The translations under genes were made by a program, and so were the position numbers. Of a DNA stretch of 51,164 nt, positions 21,653 through 29,836 are shown in pieces; position 1 is the stretch's first letter, and every line of letters starts with the position of its first letter. Where the stretch lies: positions 1-51,164 of the forward strand of contig JAILQQ010000260.1 of the NCBI GenBank assembly GCA_024698885.1, written 5' to 3'. The notes under the pieces were generated by a model. The model searched no databases and was not told the origin of the DNA. It saw only the letters and a list, made by a program, of their open reading frames with translations. This stretch comes from Lachnospiraceae bacterium (GTDB lineage Bacteria; Bacillota; Clostridia; Lachnospirales; Lachnospiraceae).

Positions 21653-24576
21653 TACTTACCCCCGTTTGATTTTGATTTTTTCTGCTTTTTTTTGAGCTTC
21701 TGCTGTTTTTTTCCGTTCAACAGGAAATCCTTTTCCCGAATGATGATAAAATCATCGTCGTCGTAGCGCTTCGCGACCAAAACATCCATCAGATGCGAGA
21801 AGGTCATTTTGTCAACATGCGCGATGGCCGTATCGATCAGATCCTTGATATCCTCCACCGTTACCTGATGATCGAGGGTCTGCAGCTCACCGATCCTTGT
21901 ATACAAGGCCAATGTTCCCATTTCATCGATACTGTGCTCCTGCTCCTTGGCATAACCCTTCGCGTAGGCCACCAGATCGTCATTGGTGAAGGGGCTGATA
22001 TCGACCCTTGTGTCAAATACCGCACCAAACAGGCGGGGATCGCTTTCGAGAAGCGGAAGCAGCGATTCCCGGGAGCCCTCCAACACGATCAGAACAGATT
22101 CCACATCATTTAGCAGGCTCTGGGCGATAATGGTAAGCGCCGCTGCCGAAAGGCCGCCGGCTTCCTCGATGATCAGGGCGCCGTTATCAAGCTTTCTTAA
22201 CGTGGCCGGTATGTTCTTTTTATTCAGCGCTTCGCCCGAGATCTTGGCCACCTTTCCCTTAAAGGTCGAATCCATGGACTGCATGGCCTTTACGATATCG
22301 ATGGAAAGCGTTTTGCGGCAGGAAACTTCATCGCCCATCAGAACAACGTTTCCATGGCCGGCGTCCATACTCATATCATCGAGCACGTCAACCAGCTGTG
22401 CCTTTATATCCTCTATCCCGTCATAGCGTCCGAACAGCTTATATTCATTTTTCTCGAAATTACGTCTTGCCGTCCGCGATTCCTCAAGGACCATATAGCT
22501 CGGATGTTTCATCCGGCCGAATTCATCATAATTGGACGGTAAAGGCTCCGGCTCTTTCGGCTCCGGATTCATCGCCATTTCTACCAACGCGTTGTATTCC
22601 GCGATCTCTTCGATCGGAAGATTGCTGGTCTTGATGATATCGTCCACCTCGTCCGGCTGCTCGATATCCTCGATCTCCTCTACCTCTCCGTAATCATCTA
22701 ACTCATAGAAACGGGGCGGCTCATCCTCCTGTTCCTCTTCGTCTGTTTTCTCTTCGTCAGCTTCTTCTTCGGATACTGCTTCGTCAGTTTCTTCCGCTTC
22801 TTCTGCCGATTCCCCGGTTTCTTCTTTCTCTTCGGTTTCCTCTTCTGCTTCTTCCTGCTTTTCCCCGGTCTCTTCTTCGGCGTCTGTTTCTTCGCTAACG
22901 CCGGTCTCTTCCTGAACGGCGGTTTCTGCCTCTTTTGCTTCTTCCTGCGGCATTTCGGGCGTTTCTGTCCCGGAAGTCTCTTCCCCAGTAACTTCCGCGC
23001 CTGTTTCGGTCTTTTCTTCTTCCTCTTCTTCCATCAGGGAGACAGTCGTCTGGGACGCATGTACCTGCTGCAGCCTCGGCTTGCTTTCCTCGAGGGTCTT
23101 AACAGAGGAATTGCTCTCCGCCGCCTGCGGGATAACGGTGCTTAACTGCGCGAAGAAATCATCGGTATTGCCAAGCCTTCTCTGCCGCTCTTCGTAGTTC
23201 TTCAAAACCTCTTCGAGATTAAGCTGTCCCGTGATCTGCCGCTCAACCATATCGGTATCGGGAAGGCTGAAGTGAAACTGCCCGTCGTAATCCTGCCTGA
23301 GCATGTTATCATATCTGCGGGAGATCTCATTCATTTTATCCCGGGAAGCGCCGGCAGGCCTTGCCAGATTATTCTCCGTCAGTCTGCTTGCAGTCTCCGT
23401 ATCTTCCGCTTCTTTTTCGGCTGTCTGTGCAGCTGCTTCCTCTGCCTCGCTGCCGTCATTTTCGATATTATCCTCTGCCTCGTTTTCTGCCTCTTCTCCG
23501 GGAACATTAATCTCTGTTTTTTCGGGGATCCCCATGTCAGGACCTGCTTGCGGGATATGGTCGGCAGGTGCTTCGGCGGGTTTTATCACGGACCCGGAGG
23601 TGTTTTCCTGAACAACGCTCTGCAGGCTGTTGTAAAATTGTTGTACAAAACTGTTTTCGGGGTCCAGAACGAATTCCTGTGTTTTTGCTGGAGAAGCTCC
23701 TTCCATCTGTTGTACAACCATACCCGGATGTTCTGTATCATTTTCGGGTAACTGAGCTTCTTCAGAGCTGCCGCTTTGTAACTGTTCTTCCTGGAAAAGC
23801 GCCTGCTCACCGGTCTGAGAATCCTGTCCCAGATATTTCTCCATGCTCTGCTCCAGCTCGTTCTGCAGATTCTGGGTGCTGAAGCGGTCCGCATTTTCGG
23901 AGGAGCCGGTATTTTCGGAAGATTTTCCCGGCTGCTCTCCCATGGCAGGAGCCTGATCGGATCCGTAGTAACTGCCGTTATATTTTGTCTGCTGATCAGA
24001 GGTAAGGTTTGCGTGCTGCATTTTCAGCTCCATGGCCTTTTTCACGTATTTTCCTTCCCCAAACCAAAGGATCAGCTCATCGCAGGCATCGATACAGAGA
24101 GCCTCCTGTCCGGTCTTATGGTAGAGCAGAGCCAGCTCATAGGCCCATCTTTCCCGATAATCCCGTTTTTTGAACTCCTCTAATACCTTGATCCTCTCTT
24201 CGATCGAGACATCCTGCGCTTCATAGATTTTGTACAACAAAATATAGCTTCCGGTATCACCGGGAGCCACGCGAACAAACTCTTTATAGTATTCTATCGC
24301 CTGTACAACATCATTCATCTTTATGGCAAGCTCGCATAAAGCATAAACGATCATCCTGCCATTCGGATAACGGTCATACGCAAGAAGCAGGATATCCCTG
24401 CTCTCTTCATAACGCTTATTGATCTTATAGATCTCACTGACGGTGCAGAGCATGGAAACGCTCTTCACCCGCCGCCAGTTAATGGTATCGGCGATCTCCG
24501 CCGCTTCTGCGTACTTTCGTTCGGCTATCAGATTTTTGATCTGGTCAGCACAGACCTGATATTCATACTTATCCAC
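21652..24576 (-). CDS. Large TPR / acidic-linker / AAA-like protein
   Basis: This 974-residue protein has three parts. Residues 1-190 are TPR-like helical repeats. Residues about 190-640 are low complexity, with a very Glu-rich block (about 520-640). Residues about 690-930 look like an AAA+ domain of the CbxX/SpoVK kind: GDEVSCRKT (748-756) stands where the Walker A should be, and ALIIEEAG (800-807) is a good Walker B. The P-loop glycines are not kept, so ATP binding is doubtful. A Lys-rich tail ends the protein. The start is GTG with a GGGGAG site. Stop and glgB start overlap, which ties it to glycogen branching, but no function is known to me. Confidence 0.75.
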   Translation of the reverse strand: MDKYEYQVCADQIKNLIAERKYAEAAEIADTINWRRVKSVSMLCTVSEIYKINKRYEESRDILLLAYDRYPNGRMIVYALCELAIKMNDVVQAIEYYKEFVRVAPGDTGSYILLYKIYEAQDVSIEERIKVLEEFKKRDYRERWAYELALLYHKTGQEALCIDACDELILWFGEGKYVKKAMELKMQHANLTSDQQTKYNGSYYGSDQAPAMGEQPGKSSENTGSSENADRFSTQNLQNELEQSMEKYLGQDSQTGEQALFQEEQLQSGSSEEAQLPENDTEHPGMVVQQMEGASPAKTQEFVLDPENSFVQQFYNSLQSVVQENTSGSVIKPAEAPADHIPQAGPDMGIPEKTEINVPGEEAENEAEDNIENDGSEAEEAAAQTAEKEAEDTETASRLTENNLARPAGASRDKMNEISRRYDNMLRQDYDGQFHFSLPDTDMVERQITGQLNLEEVLKNYEERQRRLGNTDDFFAQLSTVIPQAAESNSSVKTLEESKPRLQQVHASQTTVSLMEEEEEEKTETGAEVTGEETSGTETPEMPQEEAKEAETAVQEETGVSEETDAEEETGEKQEEAEEETEEKEETGESAEEAEETDEAVSEEEADEEKTDEEEQEDEPPRFYELDDYGEVEEIEDIEQPDEVDDIIKTSNLPIEEIAEYNALVEMAMNPEPKEPEPLPSNYDEFGRMKHPSYMVLEESRTARRNFEKNEYKLFGRYDGIEDIKAQLVDVLDDMSMDAGHGNVVLMGDEVSCRKTLSIDIVKAMQSMDSTFKGKVAKISGEALNKKNIPATLRKLDNGALIIEEAGGLSAAALTIIAQSLLNDVESVLIVLEGSRESLLPLLESDPRLFGAVFDTRVDISPFTNDDLVAYAKGYAKEQEHSIDEMGTLALYTRIGELQTLDHQVTVEDIKDLIDTAIAHVDKMTFSHLMDVLVAKRYDDDDFIIIREKDFLLNGKKQQKLKKKQKKSKSNGGK

Positions 24577-24600
24577 TGACTAATCTCCCCACTCAGTCAC

Positions 24601-24698
24601 ATTTCCTCACTGCGCCGATTTGCTCGCAAATCGTGCGCTTAGGCATGATCTTCAGATCATGCCGATCCGGTCTGTCTTTCAGACCGGATCATTTCCTC
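24601..24698 (-). repeat. Three-hairpin repeat, full copy (Rep8)
   Basis: All three hairpins are intact: hairpin 3 GATTTGC/GCAAATC, hairpin 2 GGCATGATC/GATCATGCC, hairpin 1 GATCCGGTCTG/CAGACCGGATC. Hairpin 2 shows a compensatory A-T to T-A change against the usual GAAC/GTTC. On the minus strand GAGGAAATG stands at both ends. The repeat sits upstream of the TPR/AAA-like gene start. From 24699 to 24761 the intergenic DNA is AT-rich with nothing I can name. Confidence 0.92.
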
Positions 24699-24769
24699 TT
24701 TCACATACAACATCTAGTATACCAGTTTAGCATAAAGACACAAGAATGTCAAAATATTGCGGGATTTCC

Positions 24770-24915
24770 GTAACTGTTCAGGACAGCCCGAAGCACTTGC
24801 TGCTGAGGGCGTACCAAAATGTGAGTTTTGCGATGCGGCCCGTCCTTTTGCGAAGCAAAACTTTCCATGACGGGCCGCGTATCTGTTCAGAAGCCAGAGG
24901 GTTCTGAACAGATAC
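24770..24915. mobile_element. 146-bp MITE-like element
   Basis: The ends are GTAACTGTTCAGGAC (24770-24784) and GTTCTGAACAGATAC (24901-24915), inverted repeats with 13 of 15 matches. GGATTTCC (24762-24769) and GGATTTCA (24916-24923) form a near-perfect 8-bp target duplication. Inside are a nested hairpin with 10-bp arms GCGGCCCGTC/GACGGGCCGC (24835-24844 and 24869-24878) and a 37-bp unit (24879-24915) that is itself a perfect 14-bp inverted repeat. It encodes no protein. Confidence 0.82.
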
Positions 24916-24970
24916 GGATTTCAAAGAATTATATATAGAAAAAAAACGATTTATACATTACACTGAAAGA

Positions 24971-25999
24971 ATGAAAAAACAAAAGATCAAAAAAAGCACA
25001 TCCTTTCGTTTTCTTTTCCTGTTTTTATGCGTTTCCTTAAGCTTTTTTCCGGGCTGCGGCCGTAAAGATACGATCCTTAAAGAAGCGGAATCCCCAGGCC
25101 CGTCCTCTGCCCCGCTTTCAGAGGAAAATACCTTTCATGATTTCAATATCCTGACCTGCTTAAGAAAGTTTGACGACCGATGGTTCCTGGTGGACTGCTA
25201 TCATAACCAGATTCTTTACAGCGATACGCTTGAGGCACCCCCGGAGGAATGGAAGGTGATGACCCGGGAGATCGCCCACGGCCATACGGTCGATACGGAC
25301 GGTCAGGTATATCTTGCCGATGACACAGAGAACAACAGGGTACTGGTCTTTGTTGAGCAGGATAATGGCTTTGTATTAAGCGGGATATTTAATGATATCG
25401 GAATTCTTCCGCATTATGTTGTGTATGATGCGCCAAGCGACCGTTTCTATGTTCTGAGCTCCATGACCGGTGAATTATATGTATTTCGCCATATTCGTGC
25501 GGAAGACGACAAAACCGGAGAGGAGAGCGCTTCCGGACGGGTTGTCCTTGAAAAGATTTTGTCTGTCCCGGAATTAAACGGCTGTTATGTCCGTTCCTTT
25601 ACGATTGAGGGAGAAGAGGTTTATTTTGTCTCGGGAAACCAGATGATCATAGAGGCGAGGCTTTCGGATCTGAAGATCCTCAGGCGGTATCCGGTGAGCC
25701 GGGAGATCAGCGGTATGGTGCAGCTTGAAAAGATAGAGGATTTCTATTATATCACGATCTCTACGGACGCGGATTTCAACCAGGAATACGCGACCATGAT
25801 CCGCGTGAAGGAGCTTTCGGATCTGAGCGAGAACCGGTATGAGGATATCTACGGATATTTTGCCGGCGGTGGGACCCCTTATTTTATCGGTCATGCGGAC
25901 GGACATTATTATCTGACGGAGCACAGGCTGCCCGAGCATAACCTCTGGCAGTTTGACGTGGAGGATAATGAGATCACCCATGTGATCTCCCTTCACTGA
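24971..25999 (+). CDS. Lipoprotein, probable beta-propeller
   Basis: The 342-residue protein has a basic N-terminus, a hydrophobic segment (14-27) and a cysteine in FFPGC (Cys29), consistent with a lipoprotein signal. The mature part contains repeated strand-turn units such as HTVDTDGQVYLADDTENNRVLVF, HYVVYDAPSDRFYVLSS and GELYVFRH, the layout of NHL/six-bladed propeller proteins. No catalytic motif is visible. It likely binds a ligand or protein at the cell surface. It converges with the ecfT remnant; the two frames overlap by 7 bp. The ribosome site (GAAAG) is weak. Function unknown. Confidence 0.78.
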   Translation: MKKQKIKKSTSFRFLFLFLCVSLSFFPGCGRKDTILKEAESPGPSSAPLSEENTFHDFNILTCLRKFDDRWFLVDCYHNQILYSDTLEAPPEEWKVMTREIAHGHTVDTDGQVYLADDTENNRVLVFVEQDNGFVLSGIFNDIGILPHYVVYDAPSDRFYVLSSMTGELYVFRHIRAEDDKTGEESASGRVVLEKILSVPELNGCYVRSFTIEGEEVYFVSGNQMIIEARLSDLKILRRYPVSREISGMVQLEKIEDFYYITISTDADFNQEYATMIRVKELSDLSENRYEDIYGYFAGGGTPYFIGHADGHYYLTEHRLPEHNLWQFDVEDNEITHVISLH

Positions 26000-26580
26000 A
26001 GGGAGACGGATAACAGGAAGGGATTATAGAAGCGGCTCCCCCTTATGATCGTAAGAAGTATGGTGCCAAGGGTAAAGAGCAAGATGAAGGCGATCACCAG
26101 ATAATCCGCTTTGACAAGAGGTCTGGCCGAATACCAGCTTCTTCTTTTCTTTTTGCCGAATCCGCGCAGCTCCATGGCATTGCTCACGACACTGATCCGT
26201 TCCATGGAGGAAAAAAGGAGCGGGAAAATGATGGTCGCGGTACGCCGGATCCGTGTCATTAAGCTGGCTTTTGCGCTCATTTCGATCCCTCTGGCTTCCT
26301 CGGCGTTTTTAATGCGGTGAAAATCATCCTGGATATCGGGGATATAGCGAAGAGCCAGCGCAAGGGAATAGGCAATGGTATAGGGTACCCCGACCCTGTT
26401 GACAGAAGCGGCGAGTTCACTTGGATCCGTTGTGGTCAGAAAGATGAAGGCCGCCGGGATCACGGTAAAATACTTGATCATGACGTTGAATTCATAAAAA
26501 AGCTGTTCCTTCGTCAGCGTATAGCCTCCAAACAGATGAAGAAGATCTGAACGGCTGCCGTAGATACCGCAACCGTGAGA
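25993..26580 (-). pseudogene. EcfT remnant (ECF transporter transmembrane subunit)
   Basis: The frame encodes the C-terminal two thirds of an energy-coupling-factor T subunit: LFGGYTLTKEQLFYEFNV, then PSELAASVNRVGVPYTIAYSLALALRY, and both coupling motifs (EEARGIEM and AMELRGFG). The usual first 70-100 residues, with two or three membrane helices, are missing. The frame runs backwards directly into the stop codon of the S-component gene, with no room for the expected ATPase gene. The next frame upstream codes a hydrophobic stretch (LTVAVSTAAVQIFFIC) that could be a frameshifted piece of the lost N-terminal part. A shorter product could start at ATG 26481, but it would lack the core membrane domain. 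Best read as a deletion remnant. Confidence 0.75.
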
Positions 26581-27138
26581 TCAATCCTCTTTTTTACAAC
26601 TCGATGATTTCCCGGAAATATTGGAATATACGGCAAGGAGTATTGTCCCGAGAATACCAATGACCAGGATATTCCCGAGAAACGTACCGACACCCTGTAT
26701 GAAAACCTTATCCGCAGTCTCTTCATAGAATACGATGTCAAGCACCGGCCCGAGACCGATCCAGGCGATGGCGTTTCCGATGACCTGCACGACGTTGAAC
26801 AGGATACAGTTGCTTTTATTGAAACCGCCCTCCTGCACCGCGAATTTCCGCGCGAACAATCCGATGGAAACACCGACGATGGCCTCCGGAATGACATAAC
26901 TCCACCAGATATCGCCGTAAATCCATTTAGAGCCCACGAGATATCCCAGTAAACCAATCACACCGCCGACAATGGGGCCGAAGACAGCGGCTAAAATGGC
27001 AAGAACAGCCCTTCGCGGTTCCAGACATATATTGATATTGGGAATATCCATAATGGGTATACTTACATCTGTTAGCACAACAAACAGGACGGTACCGATC
27101 CCGATTGTCACAATCTCCTTGATACCGAATTTTTTCAT
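26581..27138 (-). CDS. ECF transporter S component (UPF0397 family)
   Basis: The 185-residue membrane protein has about five to six helices and the UPF0397 pattern: VTIGIGTVLF, VLAILAAVFGPIVGGVIGLLGY and IWWSYVIPEAIVG. UPF0397 proteins are substrate-binding subunits of ECF transporters and are usually annotated as riboflavin-type, although the substrate here is unproven. The normal order in Clostridia is S component, fused double ATPase, EcfT. Here the ATPase is absent and EcfT is truncated, so the protein is either an orphan or uses a shared EcfAAT module encoded elsewhere. I see no FMN riboswitch in the roughly 100-nt upstream region. The ribosome site is AGGAGGGG. Confidence 0.85.
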   Translation of the reverse strand: MKKFGIKEIVTIGIGTVLFVVLTDVSIPIMDIPNINICLEPRRAVLAILAAVFGPIVGGVIGLLGYLVGSKWIYGDIWWSYVIPEAIVGVSIGLFARKFAVQEGGFNKSNCILFNVVQVIGNAIAWIGLGPVLDIVFYEETADKVFIQGVGTFLGNILVIGILGTILLAVYSNISGKSSSCKKED

Positions 27139-27205
27139 GATGCTACCCCTCCTATGTATAGGTTTCAGTAAACGAAATTAAATCATTTTTTTCTCCTTGT
27201 AATAC

Positions 27206-27235
27206 ATTTTAGCACATACTCCGGAAATAAAACAA
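27206..27235 (-). promoter_or_regulatory. Possible promoter of the ECF S-component gene
   Basis: TTGTTT, 18-bp spacer and TAAAAT on the minus strand. It is a weak match. The small palindrome CCTATACATAGG lies just before and partly over the ribosome site. Confidence 0.35.
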
Positions 27236-27242
27236 AAGGATT

Positions 27243-28037
27243 TTACAGCTCCCGCGAGCGGGCCGCGCAGGCGCGCATCGCTTCGATGATGGCAGAGCGG
27301 AAGCCGCATTCCTCCAGAACCTGTACCGCTTCGATGGTCGTACCTCCCGGGGAGCAGACCATATCCTTAAGTTCTCCCGGATGCTTTCCGGTCTCGAGGA
27401 CCATTTTCGCGCTGCCGTAGACGGCCTGCGCGGCAAAGGAATAGGCGCTCTGGCGCGGCATTCCTTCCGCGACCGCGGCATCCGCCATCGCTTCGATCAG
27501 CATGAAAACATAGGCAGGAGAGCTGCCGCTGACCGCGACCACCGCATCCATCATTTTTTCAGACACCTCATAGGCTTTTCCGAAGCAGTTTAAGAGCTCC
27601 AGTACGCGGGTAAATTCTTCATCGGAGACCGCGCTGTTTCGGCAGACGCCGGTACAGCCCTCCATGACGAGCGCCGGCGTATTCGGCATACAGCGGACAA
27701 GCTTAATCTCTCCCCCGAGCTCCTTTGTGAGCCAGGCGAGCGTTTTCCCGGGCGCTATGGAGATCACGACGGTTTCCTTCGGCAGGGTTTTCCGGATATC
27801 TTTCAGCACCGTTTCATAGACCTGGGGTTTTACCGCCAGGATCAGGATATCCGCATAGGCCGCCACCTCTTTATTTTCACCGGTGACGCGGATCGACAGG
27901 CTCTTTTCGATCTCCTGCCGCCTCTTTTCATCGGGTTCCGCGCCGAGCACCTCTTCGGGCTTTACAAGACCTTTTTTCAGAATGCCGGTCAGCATCGCGC
28001 TGCCCATATTGCCAAGTCCGATAATTCCAAGCTTCAT
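27243..28037 (-). CDS. proC: Pyrroline-5-carboxylate reductase
   Basis: ProC reduces pyrroline-5-carboxylate to proline with NAD(P)H, the last step of proline synthesis. The 264-residue length is normal. The N-terminal GIIGLGNMGSAML is the dinucleotide fold, VRCMPNTPA (about 112-120) the substrate loop, and SGSSPAYVFMLIEAMADAAV (about 164-183) and SPGGTTIEAV the dimer-domain signatures. It follows the TrmH-like gene by 28 bp on the same strand and has an AAGGAG site. proA and proB are not in the window. Confidence 0.96.
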   Translation of the reverse strand: MKLGIIGLGNMGSAMLTGILKKGLVKPEEVLGAEPDEKRRQEIEKSLSIRVTGENKEVAAYADILILAVKPQVYETVLKDIRKTLPKETVVISIAPGKTLAWLTKELGGEIKLVRCMPNTPALVMEGCTGVCRNSAVSDEEFTRVLELLNCFGKAYEVSEKMMDAVVAVSGSSPAYVFMLIEAMADAAVAEGMPRQSAYSFAAQAVYGSAKMVLETGKHPGELKDMVCSPGGTTIEAVQVLEECGFRSAIIEAMRACAARSREL

Positions 28038-28065
28038 GAATCTTCTCCTTTTTCTAATATTTTTG

Positions 28066-28845
28066 CTACCTGCTCTGATACATTAAGATCGCCGCTGCGA
28101 CCGCGGCATTCAGGGATTCGGTCTTTCCCTGCATGGGGATCTTTACGAGGACATCGGCGAAAGAGCTGATCTCATCGCTTAATCCCCGGCTTTCATTTCC
28201 GATCAGCAGTGCCGTTTTATCCGCGTAACGGATGGCATCATAGTTTTCTTTTCCTTTCAGATGCGCCGCGTAAAGGCATACGCCCCTTTCCTTCAGTCGC
28301 TCCACTGCCGCGGAGAGCGAGCCGACAGAGGAAAATCCGACCCGGAAAATGGCGCCCATGGTAGAGCGGATCACCTTGGGATTATAAAGGTCCGCGGTCT
28401 TACCATCTGCGATGACCCATTGATACCCGGCCGCTTCCGCGGTCCGTAACATCGTTCCGAGATTGCCCGGATCCTGGATCCCTTCCAATATAAGAAAACG
28501 GCAGTGATTTTCTGCCGTTTTCTTAAGTGCTTCCTCAAAAGGCGCAGAACCGCTCTTCAAAACGCATACGATCCCCTGCGGCGTAACGGTATCCGTGATC
28601 TTCTGAAAAACATGATCCGAAACGGTATCGAAACGTCCGAAAAGAGAAAGCTTTTCCCGCGCTTCCGGGGAGGCCTTCCCTTGAAAATCCTCCGTGATAT
28701 AAACAGCCTCGATCGCAGAGGAAGGCGCCTCGCAGAACAGCTTTTCCCCCTCGATCACGAAAAGCCCCTGCTCCCTGCGGGCCTTCGCGGACGAAAGGAG
28801 CTGCCTCACCTGTTTGATCTTTTCGTTGGACGTACTCTGGATCAT
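28066..28845 (-). CDS. TrmH/SpoU family RNA 2'-O-methyltransferase
   Basis: The 259-residue protein is a SPOUT methyltransferase. An N-terminal substrate-binding domain (FVIEGEKLFCEA, about 29-40) precedes the knotted catalytic domain with motif 1 (LILEGIQDPGNLGTMLRTAEAAG, about 115-137), motif 2 (LLIGNESRGLS) and motif 3 (IPMQGKTESLNAAVAAAILMY). It should methylate a ribose 2'-OH in rRNA or tRNA; it is closest to YsgA-type proteins, whose target nucleotide is not set. It overlaps pfkA by 4 bp (ATGA). Confidence 0.92.
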   Translation of the reverse strand: MIQSTSNEKIKQVRQLLSSAKARREQGLFVIEGEKLFCEAPSSAIEAVYITEDFQGKASPEAREKLSLFGRFDTVSDHVFQKITDTVTPQGIVCVLKSGSAPFEEALKKTAENHCRFLILEGIQDPGNLGTMLRTAEAAGYQWVIADGKTADLYNPKVIRSTMGAIFRVGFSSVGSLSAAVERLKERGVCLYAAHLKGKENYDAIRYADKTALLIGNESRGLSDEISSFADVLVKIPMQGKTESLNAAVAAAILMYQSR

Positions 28846-29816
28846 ATCGACAGCGACCGGCTGACGCCATACTCAAACTCGGAGATCTCCTTGTTCATCG
28901 CTAACGCTTCATCGATATCGAAATCCTTCCACTCCCCGTTTTTCTGGCCCACGACCCGGTTTGTCTTCCCTTCGCAGAGAAGATCCACTGCGTAAGCGCC
29001 CATCATCGACGCATAGAAACGATCCTTACAGGTAGGAGAGCCGCCCCGCTGCATGTAGCCTAAGATCGTCGCCCGGGTCTCGATCCCTGTCGCCGCCTCG
29101 ATCCTTCTGGCCATGGAGGTGGAATGTCCGATCCCTTCCGCGTTGACGATCAGATGGAAGGTTTTCCCCTTTTTCCGGTTATCGATGATATGATTGATGA
29201 TATCCTGTTCGTTATACTGATATTTTTCCGGCAGGAGGATATCCTCCGCGCCGTTGCTGACGCCGCACCAGAGAGCGATATAACCCGCGTTGCGGCCCAT
29301 TACCTCCACGATCGAGCAACGCTCGTGGGAGGAGGAGGTATCCCGGATCTTATCGATAGCCTGCATCGCGGTATTGATCGCGGTATCGAAACCGATGGTA
29401 TAGTCCGTGCAGGCGATATCCAGATCGATGGTCCCCGGCAGTCCTACCGTATTGATCCCGTGCTTGGAAAGCGCCTGCGCGCCCCGGTAGGAACCGTCGC
29501 CGCCGATCACGATCAGACCGTCGATCCCGTGCTTTTTACAGATCTTTGCCCCCAGGGTCTGGCCTTCGTCGGTCTTGAATTCCTCACAGCGGGCGGTTCT
29601 TAAGATCGTTCCGCCCTTCTGGATGATATCCGAAACGTCCCGGGCCGACATATCTATGATCTCATCGTTGATCAGTCCCTGATAGCCCTTTAAGATCCCC
29701 TTGACCTTCTTCCCGTTTGCGATCGCCCTTCTGACCACGGCACGGATCGCGGCGTTCATGCCCGGTGCGTCGCCGCCGCTCGTTAAAATACCGATTGTTT
29801 TCACTTCTTTACCCAT
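28842..29816 (-). CDS. pfkA: ATP-dependent 6-phosphofructokinase
   Basis: PfkA phosphorylates fructose 6-phosphate in the committed step of glycolysis. The 324-residue protein has TSGGDAPGMNAAIR (12-25), the ATP loop IGGDGSYRGA (about 102-111), where Gly rather than Asp after GGD indicates ATP rather than pyrophosphate use, and the catalytic PGTIDLDI. That last motif has Leu where E. coli has Asn. VEVMGRNAGY follows. The gene lies between dnaE and the TrmH-like gene with short gaps, so glycolytic flux and replication genes share one transcription unit here. Confidence 0.96.
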   Translation of the reverse strand: MGKEVKTIGILTSGGDAPGMNAAIRAVVRRAIANGKKVKGILKGYQGLINDEIIDMSARDVSDIIQKGGTILRTARCEEFKTDEGQTLGAKICKKHGIDGLIVIGGDGSYRGAQALSKHGINTVGLPGTIDLDIACTDYTIGFDTAINTAMQAIDKIRDTSSSHERCSIVEVMGRNAGYIALWCGVSNGAEDILLPEKYQYNEQDIINHIIDNRKKGKTFHLIVNAEGIGHSTSMARRIEAATGIETRATILGYMQRGGSPTCKDRFYASMMGAYAVDLLCEGKTNRVVGQKNGEWKDFDIDEALAMNKEISEFEYGVSRSLSI

Positions 29817-29836
29817 AACAGCCTCTCCTATTTCCT

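Noticed and set aside
26514-26957. 147-codon minus-strand frame overlapping the ECF S-component gene
   Set aside because: It is out of frame with the conserved S component. Only its last 20 residues look like a membrane helix and may be a shifted piece of EcfT, so it was noted under the pseudogene instead.
27139-27242. Possible FMN or other riboswitch before the ECF S-component gene
   Set aside because: The roughly 100-nt gap has no conserved aptamer blocks; only a short palindrome near the ribosome site is visible.
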